Shown here piece by piece: positions 44,723 through 53,740 of a stretch of 64,000 nt of DNA. The notes beneath the pieces were generated by a model. That model made no database searches, was not told the DNA's origin, and saw only the letters and a list, made by a program, of their open reading frames with translations. Source of the DNA: CAWBRT01 sp963832365. GTDB lineage: Bacteria > Acidobacteriota > Terriglobia > Terriglobales > Acidobacteriaceae. How positions within the stretch are numbered: position 1 is the stretch's first letter; each line of letters opens with the position of its first letter. The position numbers and the translations under genes were made by a program. The stretch spans positions 62,001 to 126,000 of the forward strand of contig CAWHUL010000027.1 of NCBI GenBank assembly GCA_963832365.1. The letters are read 5' to 3'.

Positions 44723-45221
44723 GGGCGGAGACTAGTAGTACACGATGCTGCTCCGCATCGCAAAAACTCGTGGTCCTCGCGTATGGGGCGGATGGGCGCG
44801 GCCAAAATGTGGCCCGGCAACTTGTCTTCGCCAAGGCGAAAGCCGCGGAACCCCAGAAGAAGTTGTTGGTGGCCAGTAATTCGGCGTCGCCTGTGACATC
44901 GGTTAACCACGACGAGGAGCTGATTTAAACGAGCAACGCGCTGGCGATCGCAACTACCTGGGCGATTCGCTTTCCCACGCCGAACGAGATTGCGGCTTTC
45001 TGGCGAGTCAACTTGTCCGTCGACTGCGCTACACGAACAATCCTACCAGTACAAATTGTCGGGCAGGTCAAGTTTGGCTTGCAAAGTCACTCCCAAGGAG
45101 TACAATTTCAGTATCATTCAGAGCTGAAAAATAAGGACTTCTGATAGAGATTCCTGGTAATGAGGGAACCCATACCCGAATCGAAAAGGCCAAAACCACC
45201 GTTAACCAATTTCTGGAGGAT
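44723..45221. other. Intergenic region with a possible gene remnant
   Basis: At 44763-44928 a plus-strand frame without start codon reads KLVVLAYGADGRGQNVARQ, then LVFAKAKAAEPQKKLLVAS, and ends at TAA, looking like the tail of a lost gene. The remainder leads up to the peptide-transporter operon, whose ribosome site is TGGAGG just before 45222. Confidence 0.35.
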
Positions 45222-46760
45222 ATGATGAGACGATTCCTCGCCGTAGTAGTGTTTTCACTGTTGGTCATCACCCTGTTCGCAAGCAGCGTTTTCGCCACTG
45301 CTCAGACATCGGGACGCGATGGCAACATCACGGTCGTACAGGCCCTGGACATGATCAGCTTCGACCCCACCGCCACGTCCGACCTCAACAACCAGTACGT
45401 GCTCTACAACATCTACAGCCGCCTGTTCACCTATCCCAAGAACAGGCTCGCTGGCGATGTCAAGGAGCTGTGCAAGGATTACAAGCGGGTGAGCAACACG
45501 GAGTGGCATTTCACTATCTGGGAAAACGTCAAGTTCCACGACGGCACCACCCTGACCGTGGACGACGTGGTGTACTCGCTGAACAGGGGTAAGGCCAGTT
45601 CGGCCATCGGCGCCCTGTTTAAGCCGGTGAAAGAGATCAAGAAGATCGACAACAAGACGCTCGCCATCATCACCGACGGTCCGTACCCGGCGATGACCTC
45701 CGCCCTGACGCACGTGGCCACCAGCATCGTACCCAAGAGCTACGCCCAGAAGGCCGAGCAGACCAAGGACTGGTCCAAGCCCATCGGCAGCGGCCGCTAC
45801 AAGTTCGTCAGCCGCATAATTGGCGACTCCGTGAAGTTTGAGCGCTTCGACGGCTACTTCAACAAGGCCGAGGTGGCCCAGAACAAGACTCTGATCATCA
45901 AGGTCATCCCCGAAGGCACCAATCGGACGATCGCCATCGAGACCGGGGCCGCCGACCTGAACGCCGAATTCACGCCCACCGACTACCAACGCGTGATGAA
46001 GAACCCCAAGCTCAAGCTGTGGGATCAGCCCTCGGCGCTGGTCTGGCATCTGGGCATGGACAACACCCAGGGCTGGTTCAAGAACAAGCTGGTGCGCCAG
46101 GCCGTGGCTTTTGCCGTGGACCACGAGGGCACCATGAAGGTCGGCCACGACGGCCGGGGAGTGGTCCTGTACAACAGCGCCACCTTCGCCCCCGCCCCCA
46201 CCGTGCTCGGGGCCATCCAGAACCCGCTCAACAAGTACTCCTATAACGTGCAAAAGGCGAAGGCCCTGATGAAGGAGGCCAACTGCCCGGGCTTCACCAC
46301 CCAGCTCGTGGTCTTCCGCGACGAAGCCGAACGCATCGCCACCGCGGTCCAGGCGTACCTGGCCGAGATCAACATCAAGGTCGAGATCGTGCGCATCGAC
46401 AACGCGGTCTTCCCGGCCCGCATCGCCGGCCATCAGGCCCCCATGTTCGTGACCAGCTGGGGCTGCTACTGGGATCCGGACATGTTCCTGTCGCGGCGCT
46501 TCAGCAAGGACGGCATCGGCGGCGTCAACCGCGTCTGGTATCAGAACCCCAAGCTCGATGAGATGATCACGGAAGGCCGCGGCACATTCGACGAAGCCAA
46601 GCGAGTCGCGGTCTACAAGCGGGTGCAGGAGTTCATGGCGGATGAGTCCCCCGAGGTGGATCTGTACGTCACCAAGGTGTACGCCCTGAGCAACGACAAG
46701 CTGAAGGGCGTCGAGATGACCGTCGAGAAGCCCTTTAACTACTACAAGCTGCACTACTAG
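45222..46760 (+). CDS. Dipeptide/oligopeptide-type ABC substrate-binding protein (family 5)
   Basis: 512 residues. Signal peptide FLAVVVFSLLVITLFASSVFA, then an SBP_bac_5 fold: DMISFDPTATSDLNNQYVLYNIYSRL, WHFTIWENVKFHDGTTLTVDDVVYSLNRG, GSGRYKFV, VRQAVAFAVDHE, ADESPEVDLYVTKVYALS. First gene of a five-gene transporter. Codon use is extreme: from 46260 to 46439, 57 of 60 codons end in G or C, while in the gene at 43994 it is 24 of the first 40. This points to horizontal acquisition of the operon. Ligand (peptide, opine or other) cannot be deduced. Confidence 0.88.
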   Translation: MMRRFLAVVVFSLLVITLFASSVFATAQTSGRDGNITVVQALDMISFDPTATSDLNNQYVLYNIYSRLFTYPKNRLAGDVKELCKDYKRVSNTEWHFTIWENVKFHDGTTLTVDDVVYSLNRGKASSAIGALFKPVKEIKKIDNKTLAIITDGPYPAMTSALTHVATSIVPKSYAQKAEQTKDWSKPIGSGRYKFVSRIIGDSVKFERFDGYFNKAEVAQNKTLIIKVIPEGTNRTIAIETGAADLNAEFTPTDYQRVMKNPKLKLWDQPSALVWHLGMDNTQGWFKNKLVRQAVAFAVDHEGTMKVGHDGRGVVLYNSATFAPAPTVLGAIQNPLNKYSYNVQKAKALMKEANCPGFTTQLVVFRDEAERIATAVQAYLAEINIKVEIVRIDNAVFPARIAGHQAPMFVTSWGCYWDPDMFLSRRFSKDGIGGVNRVWYQNPKLDEMITEGRGTFDEAKRVAVYKRVQEFMADESPEVDLYVTKVYALSNDKLKGVEMTVEKPFNYYKLHY

Positions 46761-46899
46761 CAGCTGAAACCGGCGACGGCTGCGTCGGCGCCGGTTTCAG
46801 GGCACGGGCACACTGTTCGCGCGGAGCTCCGCAGCACACGGCAGCTCCGCGCGAACGAACCGGATGGCCTTTGTCCACCGGAAGAAGGAAGAAGACCGC

Positions 46900-47847
46900 A
46901 TGGTCCGCTACATCATCAAACGGCTGTTCGCATTGATCCCGGTGATCCTGGTGCTGACGTTCATCGTCTTCACCATATTGTCCATGACCCCGGGCGATGT
47001 GACGACCACCATCCTCGGCAGCGATTACACCCCCGAGCTGGGCGCGCAGCTCAGAGTGGAGCTGGGTCTCGACCAACCCCTCGTCGTGCAGTACTTCCAC
47101 TACATCACGAACCTCATGCGGGGCGACTTCGGCATGTCCTACGTCATGCACGCCCCGGTGCTCGACCAGTTGCGTCCCAGATTGGCCAATACGGCCTGGG
47201 TCGTCGGCTTTGCTATGCTCCTGTGCGTGTCATTCGGCATCCCCATCGGCATCTTTTCGGCCACCAAACCCAACTCGTTCCTCTCGCAGTGCACAATGGT
47301 TTTCGGCCTGATGGGCGTTTCCATGCCGATCTTCTGGCTGGGACTCCTGCTCATCCTGCTCTTCTCGGTGAAGCTGGGCTGGCTGCCCTCGAGCGGTCTG
47401 GACCACGGCGTGAAAAGTCTGATCCTCCCCGCCGTCGCCTTGGGATTCAACTACATGGCCAATATCATGCGGACAACGCGATCTTCGATGTTGGAAGCCA
47501 TTCGCCAGGACTTCATCCGCACCGCGCGGGCCAAGGGTGTCAGCGAACATCGCGTGATCTATGACCACGCCCTAGGCAATGCCCTCATGCCCACCATCAC
47601 CATCATCGGGATGGACGTGGGAACGCTCCTGGGCGGGGTGGTGCTCACCGAGACCGTGTTCTCCATCCCGGGCATGGGTCGCCTGCTGGTGGAAGCCATC
47701 AACCAGCGCGACACGCCTTGCGTCCTGGGATGCCTGGTGATCATGGCCATCACCGTCGCGGTGTCGAACCTGATCGTCGATCTCATCTACGCCTACATCG
47801 ATCCCAGAATCCGTGCGCAATATCGTGCCGGAGCGAGGAAAGCCTGA
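46900..47847 (+). CDS. DppB-type ABC permease
   Basis: 315 residues from the ATG at 46900 (MVRYIIKRLFALIPVILVLTF), with AAGGAAG upstream. Six membrane helices and family blocks: STPGDV-like MTPGDVTTTILG, GDFGMSYVMHAPVLDQLRPRLANTAWV, and the EAA loop TRSSMLEAIRQDFIRTARAKGVSEHRVIYDHALGNAL. It ends one base into the start of the DppC-type gene (TGATG), so the two are translationally coupled. Confidence 0.88.
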   Translation: MVRYIIKRLFALIPVILVLTFIVFTILSMTPGDVTTTILGSDYTPELGAQLRVELGLDQPLVVQYFHYITNLMRGDFGMSYVMHAPVLDQLRPRLANTAWVVGFAMLLCVSFGIPIGIFSATKPNSFLSQCTMVFGLMGVSMPIFWLGLLLILLFSVKLGWLPSSGLDHGVKSLILPAVALGFNYMANIMRTTRSSMLEAIRQDFIRTARAKGVSEHRVIYDHALGNALMPTITIIGMDVGTLLGGVVLTETVFSIPGMGRLLVEAINQRDTPCVLGCLVIMAITVAVSNLIVDLIYAYIDPRIRAQYRAGARKA

Positions 47848-48764
47848 TGCAAGCCACCTCTACCGCCACGGCCAGGGCATTCACAACTAAAAAGGAATTC
47901 TACGCGCAGTTCAAGAAGAACAGCATCGCTCACGAGCTGTGGCTGCGCTTCTTGAAGAACAAGACGGCCGTAGCGGGCTTGATCATCTTCTGCATCATCG
48001 TGGCCGTCGCCATCACCGCTCCCTGGATCGCGAACTACGACGCCGTGGTGATCAAGATGAACATCGCCGATCGCCTTCAACCGCCCAGCATGAACCACTG
48101 GTTAGGCAACGACGAACTGGGCCGCGACATCCTGGCTCGCATCGTTTACGGCGCACGGGTATCCCTGCTCATCGGCATCTCGGCGATCTTCGTGTCGCTG
48201 ATGGTCGGCTTGGTGCTGGGCGGGGCGGCTGGATACTACGGCGGGAAGACCGACAGCATCATCATGCGCGCCATGGACGTCTTCCTCTGTCTGCCTGACG
48301 TGCTCCTGGCCCTGGCCATTATCGCGGCCTTCGGCAACACCAAGCTGAACCTGATCATCGCCATCGGTCTGGCCTTCTCGCCCAAGTTCTCGCGGGTGGT
48401 GCGCTCGGCGGTCATGGGAGTGCGCGACAACGAATACATTGAAGCGGCACGCTCCATCGGCGCACTGGACAAGCGCATCATCTCCCGCCACGTGCTACCC
48501 AACTGCATAGGCCCCATCATCGTGCAGGTCACACTGTACGTCGCCAACGCCATACTGACTATCGCCGCCTTGAGCTTCATCGGGCTGGGCATCCAGCCCC
48601 CGACCCCGGAATGGGGCAACATGCTGGCCTCGGGGCGCACCTACATGCGCGATTTCCCGCATATTGTCATGGCCCCCGGCCTGGCCATCTTCTTCACCAT
48701 CCTGGCGCTCAACCTTCTGGGCGACGGATTGCGGGACACCCTTGATCCCAGGCTCAAACACTAA
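47847..48764 (+). CDS. DppC-type ABC permease
   Basis: 305 residues from the ATG at 47847. N-terminal cytosolic segment, then membrane helix AVAGLIIFCIIVAVAITAPW; family blocks HWLGNDELGRDILARIVYGARVSLLIG, MRAMDVFLCLPDVLLALAI, EYIEAARSIGALDKRIISRHVLPNCIGPIIVQ (EAA loop) and the C-terminal LNLLGDGLRDTLDPRLKH. It forms the channel with the DppB-type subunit. Confidence 0.9.
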   Translation: MQATSTATARAFTTKKEFYAQFKKNSIAHELWLRFLKNKTAVAGLIIFCIIVAVAITAPWIANYDAVVIKMNIADRLQPPSMNHWLGNDELGRDILARIVYGARVSLLIGISAIFVSLMVGLVLGGAAGYYGGKTDSIIMRAMDVFLCLPDVLLALAIIAAFGNTKLNLIIAIGLAFSPKFSRVVRSAVMGVRDNEYIEAARSIGALDKRIISRHVLPNCIGPIIVQVTLYVANAILTIAALSFIGLGIQPPTPEWGNMLASGRTYMRDFPHIVMAPGLAIFFTILALNLLGDGLRDTLDPRLKH

Positions 48765-48777
48765 CGGGAGTACCGCG

Positions 48778-49770
48778 ATGAATGCGCAACAGAACAGTTT
48801 GGAAATCAAGAACCTCACGGTGGAGTACGTCGTCGACGAAGAGGTTGTGCACGCCGTTACCGGGGTGAACATCACCGTTCCCGCCGGCAAGACCTTCGGC
48901 CTGGTGGGGGAAACCGGAGCCGGAAAGACCACCACCGCCCTGTCCATCCTCAACCTGCTCCCCTTGCCGGCGGGCAGGATCGTTTCCGGCGAGATACTCG
49001 TGAATGGGGAGGATGTCTTTAAATTTTCTCCCAAGCAGTTGCGGGCGATGCGCGGCAGCAAGGTGGCCATGGTCTTCCAGGACCCCATGTCGTCGCTCAA
49101 CCCCATCAAGACCGTGGGCGAGCAGATCGCCGAGGGCATGAAGATCCACCGCGGGGTGAGCGACAAGGAAGCCCTGCTCCAGGCGACGAAGATGCTGGAG
49201 ATGGTGGGCATCCCGGGCGACCGCGTGGCGGAGTACCCGCACCAGTTCTCGGGGGGCATGAAGCAGCGCGTGATCATCGCCATCGCCTTGGCCTGCAACC
49301 CGGACATCCTGATCGCCGATGAGCCCACCACGGCCCTGGACGTCACCATCCAGGCCCAGGTGCTCAAACTCATTAGAGAGCTCAGGGAGAAATCCCCGAT
49401 GGTCATGCTCATGATCACGCATGCGCTCGGGATCGTGGCCGAGGTGTGCGACTTCGTGGGCATCATGTACGCTGGGCGCATCGTGGAATGCGGCACCCTG
49501 GCCGACATCTTTGACAACCTGCGCCACCCCTACACCCGGGGCCTTTTCGACTCCCTGCCGGACATCGAGAACAGGCGCGCGGAGCTCAAGCCGATCCCAG
49601 GCTTGATTCCCGATCCGATGAACCTGCCGCCGGGATGTGCTTTTCATCCCCGCTGCTCCTACGCGAAACCGGAATGTTCGCGGGACCTCCCCCAGGTGAG
49701 GTGGCTGAGCGACACGCACTATGTCTCCTGCCACCTGTACAACGAAACGGACGAGAACATGCTGCGCTGA
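48778..49770 (+). CDS. DppD-type ABC ATPase
   Basis: 330 residues from the ATG at 48778. Walker A GETGAGKTT, Q-loop FQDPMSSLNP, signature FSGGMKQRVIIAIAL, Walker B ILIADEPTTALD, switch MITHALG (His present). The C-terminal oligopeptide/dipeptide extension has the PGCAFHPRC...KPEC Cys pattern (residues about 288-302), which in this family can bind an iron-sulfur cluster. It starts 13 bp after the permease. Confidence 0.9.
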   Translation: MNAQQNSLEIKNLTVEYVVDEEVVHAVTGVNITVPAGKTFGLVGETGAGKTTTALSILNLLPLPAGRIVSGEILVNGEDVFKFSPKQLRAMRGSKVAMVFQDPMSSLNPIKTVGEQIAEGMKIHRGVSDKEALLQATKMLEMVGIPGDRVAEYPHQFSGGMKQRVIIAIALACNPDILIADEPTTALDVTIQAQVLKLIRELREKSPMVMLMITHALGIVAEVCDFVGIMYAGRIVECGTLADIFDNLRHPYTRGLFDSLPDIENRRAELKPIPGLIPDPMNLPPGCAFHPRCSYAKPECSRDLPQVRWLSDTHYVSCHLYNETDENMLR

Positions 49771-49835
49771 TAGGAGGCCAAGCGCGGTCGAGGCAGGCTT
49801 TGGGCGAAAATGCTCTCACAGACGAGGTGAATTCT

Positions 49836-50798
49836 TTGGGCGAGATACTGCTAGAGGTAAAGAACCTCAAAAAATACTTCAACGTGGCTGCCGGAAGGCT
49901 CCATGCCGTGGACGACGTGAGCTTCGCGATCGAGGAAGGGCGCACCCTGGGAGTCGTGGGCGAGTCGGGCTGCGGCAAGACCACCCTGGGGCGCACCATC
50001 CTGCGGCTCATCGAGCCCACCAGCGGCGAGATGGTCTTCAACGGCAAGGACCTCCGCAAATTGAACACAAGCGAGCTTCGCCACATGCGCCGGGAGATGC
50101 AGATCATCTTCCAGGACCCCTACTCCTCGCTCAATCCGCGCATGACCATCGCCGAGACCATCGAGGAGCCCATCCTCCTGGCCGGCCTCATCCCGGACAG
50201 CGACAAGCGCTTCATGCGTGTGCTGGATCTGATGGACACCGTGGGGCTCGCCCAACGCCTCATCAACACCTACCCCCACGAGCTTGATGGCGGCCGTCGC
50301 CAGCGTGTCGGCATCGCCCGAGCCCTGGCCATGAATCCCAAGTTCATCGTCTGCGACGAGCCCGTGTCCTCCCTGGACGTGTCCATCCAGGCCCAGATCC
50401 TCAACCTGATGAAGACCATCCAGCGGGACACCGGCATCACCTATCTCTTCATTACCCACGACCTCTCGGTGGTGAACCACTTTTCCGACGACATCGCCGT
50501 GATGTACCTGGGGCGACTGGTGGAAAAGGCTCCTGCGGAAGCCCTTTTTCAAAAGCCGCTGCACCCCTACACCGAGGCGTTGCTTTCGGCCATTCCGGTG
50601 GCGCGCATCCACAACCGTCACGAAAGGATCCTGCTCAAGGGCGAGCTCACCTCCCCCATCAACCCCGAGCCAGTATGCCGGTTCGCTGTGCGATGCAACC
50701 AGTGCATGGACATCTGCACCAAGCAGGAGCCGCCGCTCATCGAGGCTCAGCCGAATCATTTCGTGGCCTGCCATCTCCACAAGCCCATGGGGAGCTGA
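49836..50798 (+). CDS. DppF-type ABC ATPase
   Basis: About 320 residues from a TTG at 49836 with GAGGTG eight bases upstream; the frame is open far upstream into the previous gene, so the start is not certain. Walker A GESGCGKTT, Q-loop FQDPYSSLNP, Walker B FIVCDEPVSSLD, switch ITHDLS. The ABC signature is atypical: LDGGRRQRVGIARAL instead of LSGGQ, with Asp in place of the usual Ser. The C-terminal extension has CRFAVRCNQCMDIC, the Cys-rich motif. It completes the transporter. Confidence 0.88.
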   Translation: MGEILLEVKNLKKYFNVAAGRLHAVDDVSFAIEEGRTLGVVGESGCGKTTLGRTILRLIEPTSGEMVFNGKDLRKLNTSELRHMRREMQIIFQDPYSSLNPRMTIAETIEEPILLAGLIPDSDKRFMRVLDLMDTVGLAQRLINTYPHELDGGRRQRVGIARALAMNPKFIVCDEPVSSLDVSIQAQILNLMKTIQRDTGITYLFITHDLSVVNHFSDDIAVMYLGRLVEKAPAEALFQKPLHPYTEALLSAIPVARIHNRHERILLKGELTSPINPEPVCRFAVRCNQCMDICTKQEPPLIEAQPNHFVACHLHKPMGS

Positions 50799-51088
50799 GG
50801 CGCCGGGCGCGGCCCCGCGACGGACAGGACGAAAATAAGGCGGCCAGGGCGACTGGCCCACAGGCCAGATATTCCCCCAAGAACATCGCAATTGGCCGCA
50901 AGACCGCTTCTGGGATTTCTGCCGTGGAGTGTCCGTGACCCTGCCCCGCCCGGTTGCAGCGGGGCCGAGGGTAGGAGTTCCAGCAAGGCTTTACACTTAC
51001 CGTTACCGAAGACCGTCAACGGTACCGAGCTCGCGCCGACATCTTCGTTCGTGCCGGACTGAGTCCGAACCTACCCCCGCCTCTTACC
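50799..51088. other. Gap between the peptide transporter and the convergent NHL/Ig gene
   Basis: 290 bp, GC-rich near the transporter and less so further on. There is no clear terminator, repeat or gene. It marks the right limit of the high-GC3 segment. Confidence 0.4.
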
Positions 51089-53740
51089 TCATTTACCCGT
51101 ACCGCTGAGGGCCAGCGGCAGCACAGCAGCGCCCCCACCCGGGTCCACATTCAGCGTGGAGGAATAGAGAACCTTAGCCAGCGGCTTGAAGGTCACCGTA
51201 AAGCTGCAGTATTTGCCGGTCAGCACCGGCCCCCCGCAGCCTCCCGCCGAGGTTGCAAATACGTCCACCGCGGCTGGAATTATCGGTGTGACCGTAGAGC
51301 CCGAATAATTGTAGAAAGTCACCGTCTTTGCCCCCGAGGTCACGTTCACTGTCACGCTGCCAAAGGCCAGCGCGGCAACACTCAGTTTAAACGGTGGAAT
51401 CCCCGTGCCCGTCAATCCCAGCGGCAGCGCAGGAGCGCCCGTACCCGGGTCCACGTTTAGCGTGGACGAATAGGATAGCGTATCCGTGGGAGTAAAGGTC
51501 ACCGTAAAGCTGCAGGATTTGTTGTTCAGCACCGGCCCCCCGCAGGTGCCCGCCGAGGTTGCAAATACGTCCACCGCGGCTGGAATTATCGGTGTGACCG
51601 TAGAACCCGAATAGTTGTAGAAAGTCACCGACTTCGCCGCCGAAGTCGCGCCCACTCCGATGTTGCCAAAGGCCTGCGTGGCAACACTCAGTTTAAACGG
51701 TGGAATCCCCGTGCCCGTCAATCCCAGCGGCAGCGCAGGAGCACCCGTACCCGGGTCCACGTTCAGCGTGGACGAATAGGGCAGCGTATCCGTTGGGGTG
51801 AACGTCACCGTAAAGCTGCAGTATTTGCCGGTCAGCACCGGACTCCCGCAGGTGCCCGGCGAAGTTGCAAATACGTCTACCACGGCTGGAATTACCGGCG
51901 TGACCGTAGAACCCGAATAGTTGTAGAAATTCATCGACTTCGCCGCAGTGGTCCCGCCCACTCCCATGTTGCCAAAGGCCAGCGTGGATACGCTCAGGCG
52001 GAACGGTGCAATCCCCGTGCCCGTCAATGCCAGCGGCAGCGCAGGGTCGCCCGTACCCGGGTCCACATTCAGCGTGGACGAATAGGCTGTTAAAGCGGTG
52101 GGGGTAAACGTTACGTTAAAGGTGCAAAATTTGTTGGTCGCGAGCGGGACTCCGCAAGTGCCCGGCGAGGTCGCAAATGCGTCCACCGTGGCTGGGATTC
52201 CCGGCGTGACCGTACCACCCGAGTAGTTGTAGAAATTCACCGTCTTCGCCACCGTGGTCCCGCCCACTCCCATGTTGCCAAAGGCCAGCGTGGCAACACT
52301 GAGCCGAGAGGGTGCAGTCCCCGTGCCCGTCAATGTCAGCGGCAGCGGAGGATCGCCCGGACCCGTACCCGGGTCCACGTTCAACGTCGACGAAGAGGCT
52401 GTCGCATCCGCGGGCGTAAAGGTCACCGTAAAGCTGCAGGACTTGTTAGGCAGCACGGGACCCGCGCAGGTGCCCGGCGAGGTTGCAAATGTGTCCACCG
52501 TGGCTGGGATTCCCGGCGTGACCGTGCCACCCGAATAATTGTAGAAAGTCACAGACTTCGGCGCCGTGGTCACGCCCACTCCCTCGGTTCCAAAGGCCAG
52601 CGTGGAAGCACTCAGGTACGGTGGAATGCCCGTGGCAGTTGTGGTTTGGGTGAGTGTCGCAGCGAGATAGTTTGCATCTGCAGCCCATTGAGCCTTGACG
52701 GTACACGTGCCGGTGCTCTTGGTCATGGTGACAGTCGTGCTTGCGATGGAGCAGGAACCGCCGCTTACTGTGATCACCGGCGCGCTGGTGGACTCAGTGG
52801 TGGAGGCTACGTCGAACGTGGATTTGTACGGCGCGCTGGCCGGAGCCCCCGTAAAAGTTACCGTAGGCGCGACCGCGTTGACCGTGAAGGTCACGTTGAC
52901 CAGCGGAGCCGCAAGGTAAGTGGCATCGCCCGCCTGGGTAACCTGAACCGTTACCAATCCGGTTCCGGTGATGGTCAGAGTGTCGACGTTCAACGATGCC
53001 GGACCGGAAGACAACGAATAACTCACCCCCAGGCCTGACGAAGCGGTACAGGTCAAGGTAATCGGAGCGACGCCGTAGGTTTGCGCACCGATAACTGGGC
53101 AGTTGATCGTCTGCGACAGCTTAGTGCCGGTGCCCTGCAAATTGATTGTCTGCGTGGGCGCGCCGGCATTCAGCGTGTTGTCGGTCAGTGTCACGCCTCC
53201 AATGAAGCCGCCACTCGCGGTTGGGTTGAACTCGATGCCGAGCACGCAACTTGCCGCCGGGTTCAACGTCTGTCCGATTGAGCTGCATGAAGTATCTGGT
53301 CCCTGCAAGGAAAAGCCAGCGGGCGTGCTGATCTGACTGATAAACAGCGCATCATTGCCCAGATTCAGGACAGTGACATCCTGCGCCGCGCTAGCCGCGC
53401 CAATGTTGGTGTCGGCGAAGGTGAGCGAGGGCGCATCGGAGACGTCAACCTTGCGGATGCGATTGTTGTCGAAGTCCGCGATATAGAGATTGCCCGCACT
53501 GTCCATCGCGACGCCAGAGGATCGACCAATCTTGGCTCCGGTGGCTGCGATGTTGTCACCGTCGTCGCCAGCGATCCCGGTGCCCGCCACCGTGGTGATG
53601 GTTCCGCCCGGCGTCACTTTGCGGATGGAATTATTTCTCATGTCCGCTATATAGAGATTGCCCGCACTGTCCACCGCGACGCCGGTGGGCGATGAAAAGT
53701 TCCGCGCTGGTGGCCGCGCCACCGTCTCCGCTGTAGCCAT
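51089..53740 (-). CDS. C-terminal part of a giant NHL / Ig-like repeat protein (frameshifted)
   Basis: The frame carries the last two NHL repeats (GVAVDSAGNLYIADMRNNSIRKV and one more), then a HYDIN/choice-of-anchor type domain (SLTFADTNIGAASAAQDVTVLNLGND), two MBG-like Ig modules, and six tandem modules of about 102 residues with the pattern LSVATLAFGNMGVGGT-TVNFYNYSG-FTVTFTPT-STLNVDPGTG-LPLALTGTG. The ATG at 53740 is not a real start: sequence homologous to the upstream gene enters this frame at 53694-53697. With the preceding segment it makes one protein of about 1,690 residues or less. Probably extracellular; function unknown. No anchor motif is visible at the C-terminus (LALSGTGK). Confidence 0.75.
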   Translation of the reverse strand: MATAETVARPPARNFSSPTGVAVDSAGNLYIADMRNNSIRKVTPGGTITTVAGTGIAGDDGDNIAATGAKIGRSSGVAMDSAGNLYIADFDNNRIRKVDVSDAPSLTFADTNIGAASAAQDVTVLNLGNDALFISQISTPAGFSLQGPDTSCSSIGQTLNPAASCVLGIEFNPTASGGFIGGVTLTDNTLNAGAPTQTINLQGTGTKLSQTINCPVIGAQTYGVAPITLTCTASSGLGVSYSLSSGPASLNVDTLTITGTGLVTVQVTQAGDATYLAAPLVNVTFTVNAVAPTVTFTGAPASAPYKSTFDVASTTESTSAPVITVSGGSCSIASTTVTMTKSTGTCTVKAQWAADANYLAATLTQTTTATGIPPYLSASTLAFGTEGVGVTTAPKSVTFYNYSGGTVTPGIPATVDTFATSPGTCAGPVLPNKSCSFTVTFTPADATASSSTLNVDPGTGPGDPPLPLTLTGTGTAPSRLSVATLAFGNMGVGGTTVAKTVNFYNYSGGTVTPGIPATVDAFATSPGTCGVPLATNKFCTFNVTFTPTALTAYSSTLNVDPGTGDPALPLALTGTGIAPFRLSVSTLAFGNMGVGGTTAAKSMNFYNYSGSTVTPVIPAVVDVFATSPGTCGSPVLTGKYCSFTVTFTPTDTLPYSSTLNVDPGTGAPALPLGLTGTGIPPFKLSVATQAFGNIGVGATSAAKSVTFYNYSGSTVTPIIPAAVDVFATSAGTCGGPVLNNKSCSFTVTFTPTDTLSYSSTLNVDPGTGAPALPLGLTGTGIPPFKLSVAALAFGSVTVNVTSGAKTVTFYNYSGSTVTPIIPAAVDVFATSAGGCGGPVLTGKYCSFTVTFKPLAKVLYSSTLNVDPGGGAAVLPLALSGTGK
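51105..52634 (-). repeat. Five tandem 306-bp units encoding Ig-like modules
   Basis: The segment GTCAATCCCAGCGG and its variants recurs at 51411, 51717, 52023 and 52329, with a diverged copy at about 51105: a strict 306-bp (102-codon) period. Adjacent units are close to identical over long stretches, so unit number is likely to vary by recombination and assemblies may collapse it. Confidence 0.8.

Noticed and set aside
45255..46754. 499-codon frame antisense to the family 5 binding protein
   Set aside because: An effect of the very high GC3: His/Gly/Asp/Leu-rich translation with no homology. The sense strand has a clear family and signal peptide.
48754..50891. Long antisense frames of 326-346 codons over the DppD and DppF genes
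   Set aside because: Same GC3 artefact; the sense frames have full Walker motifs.
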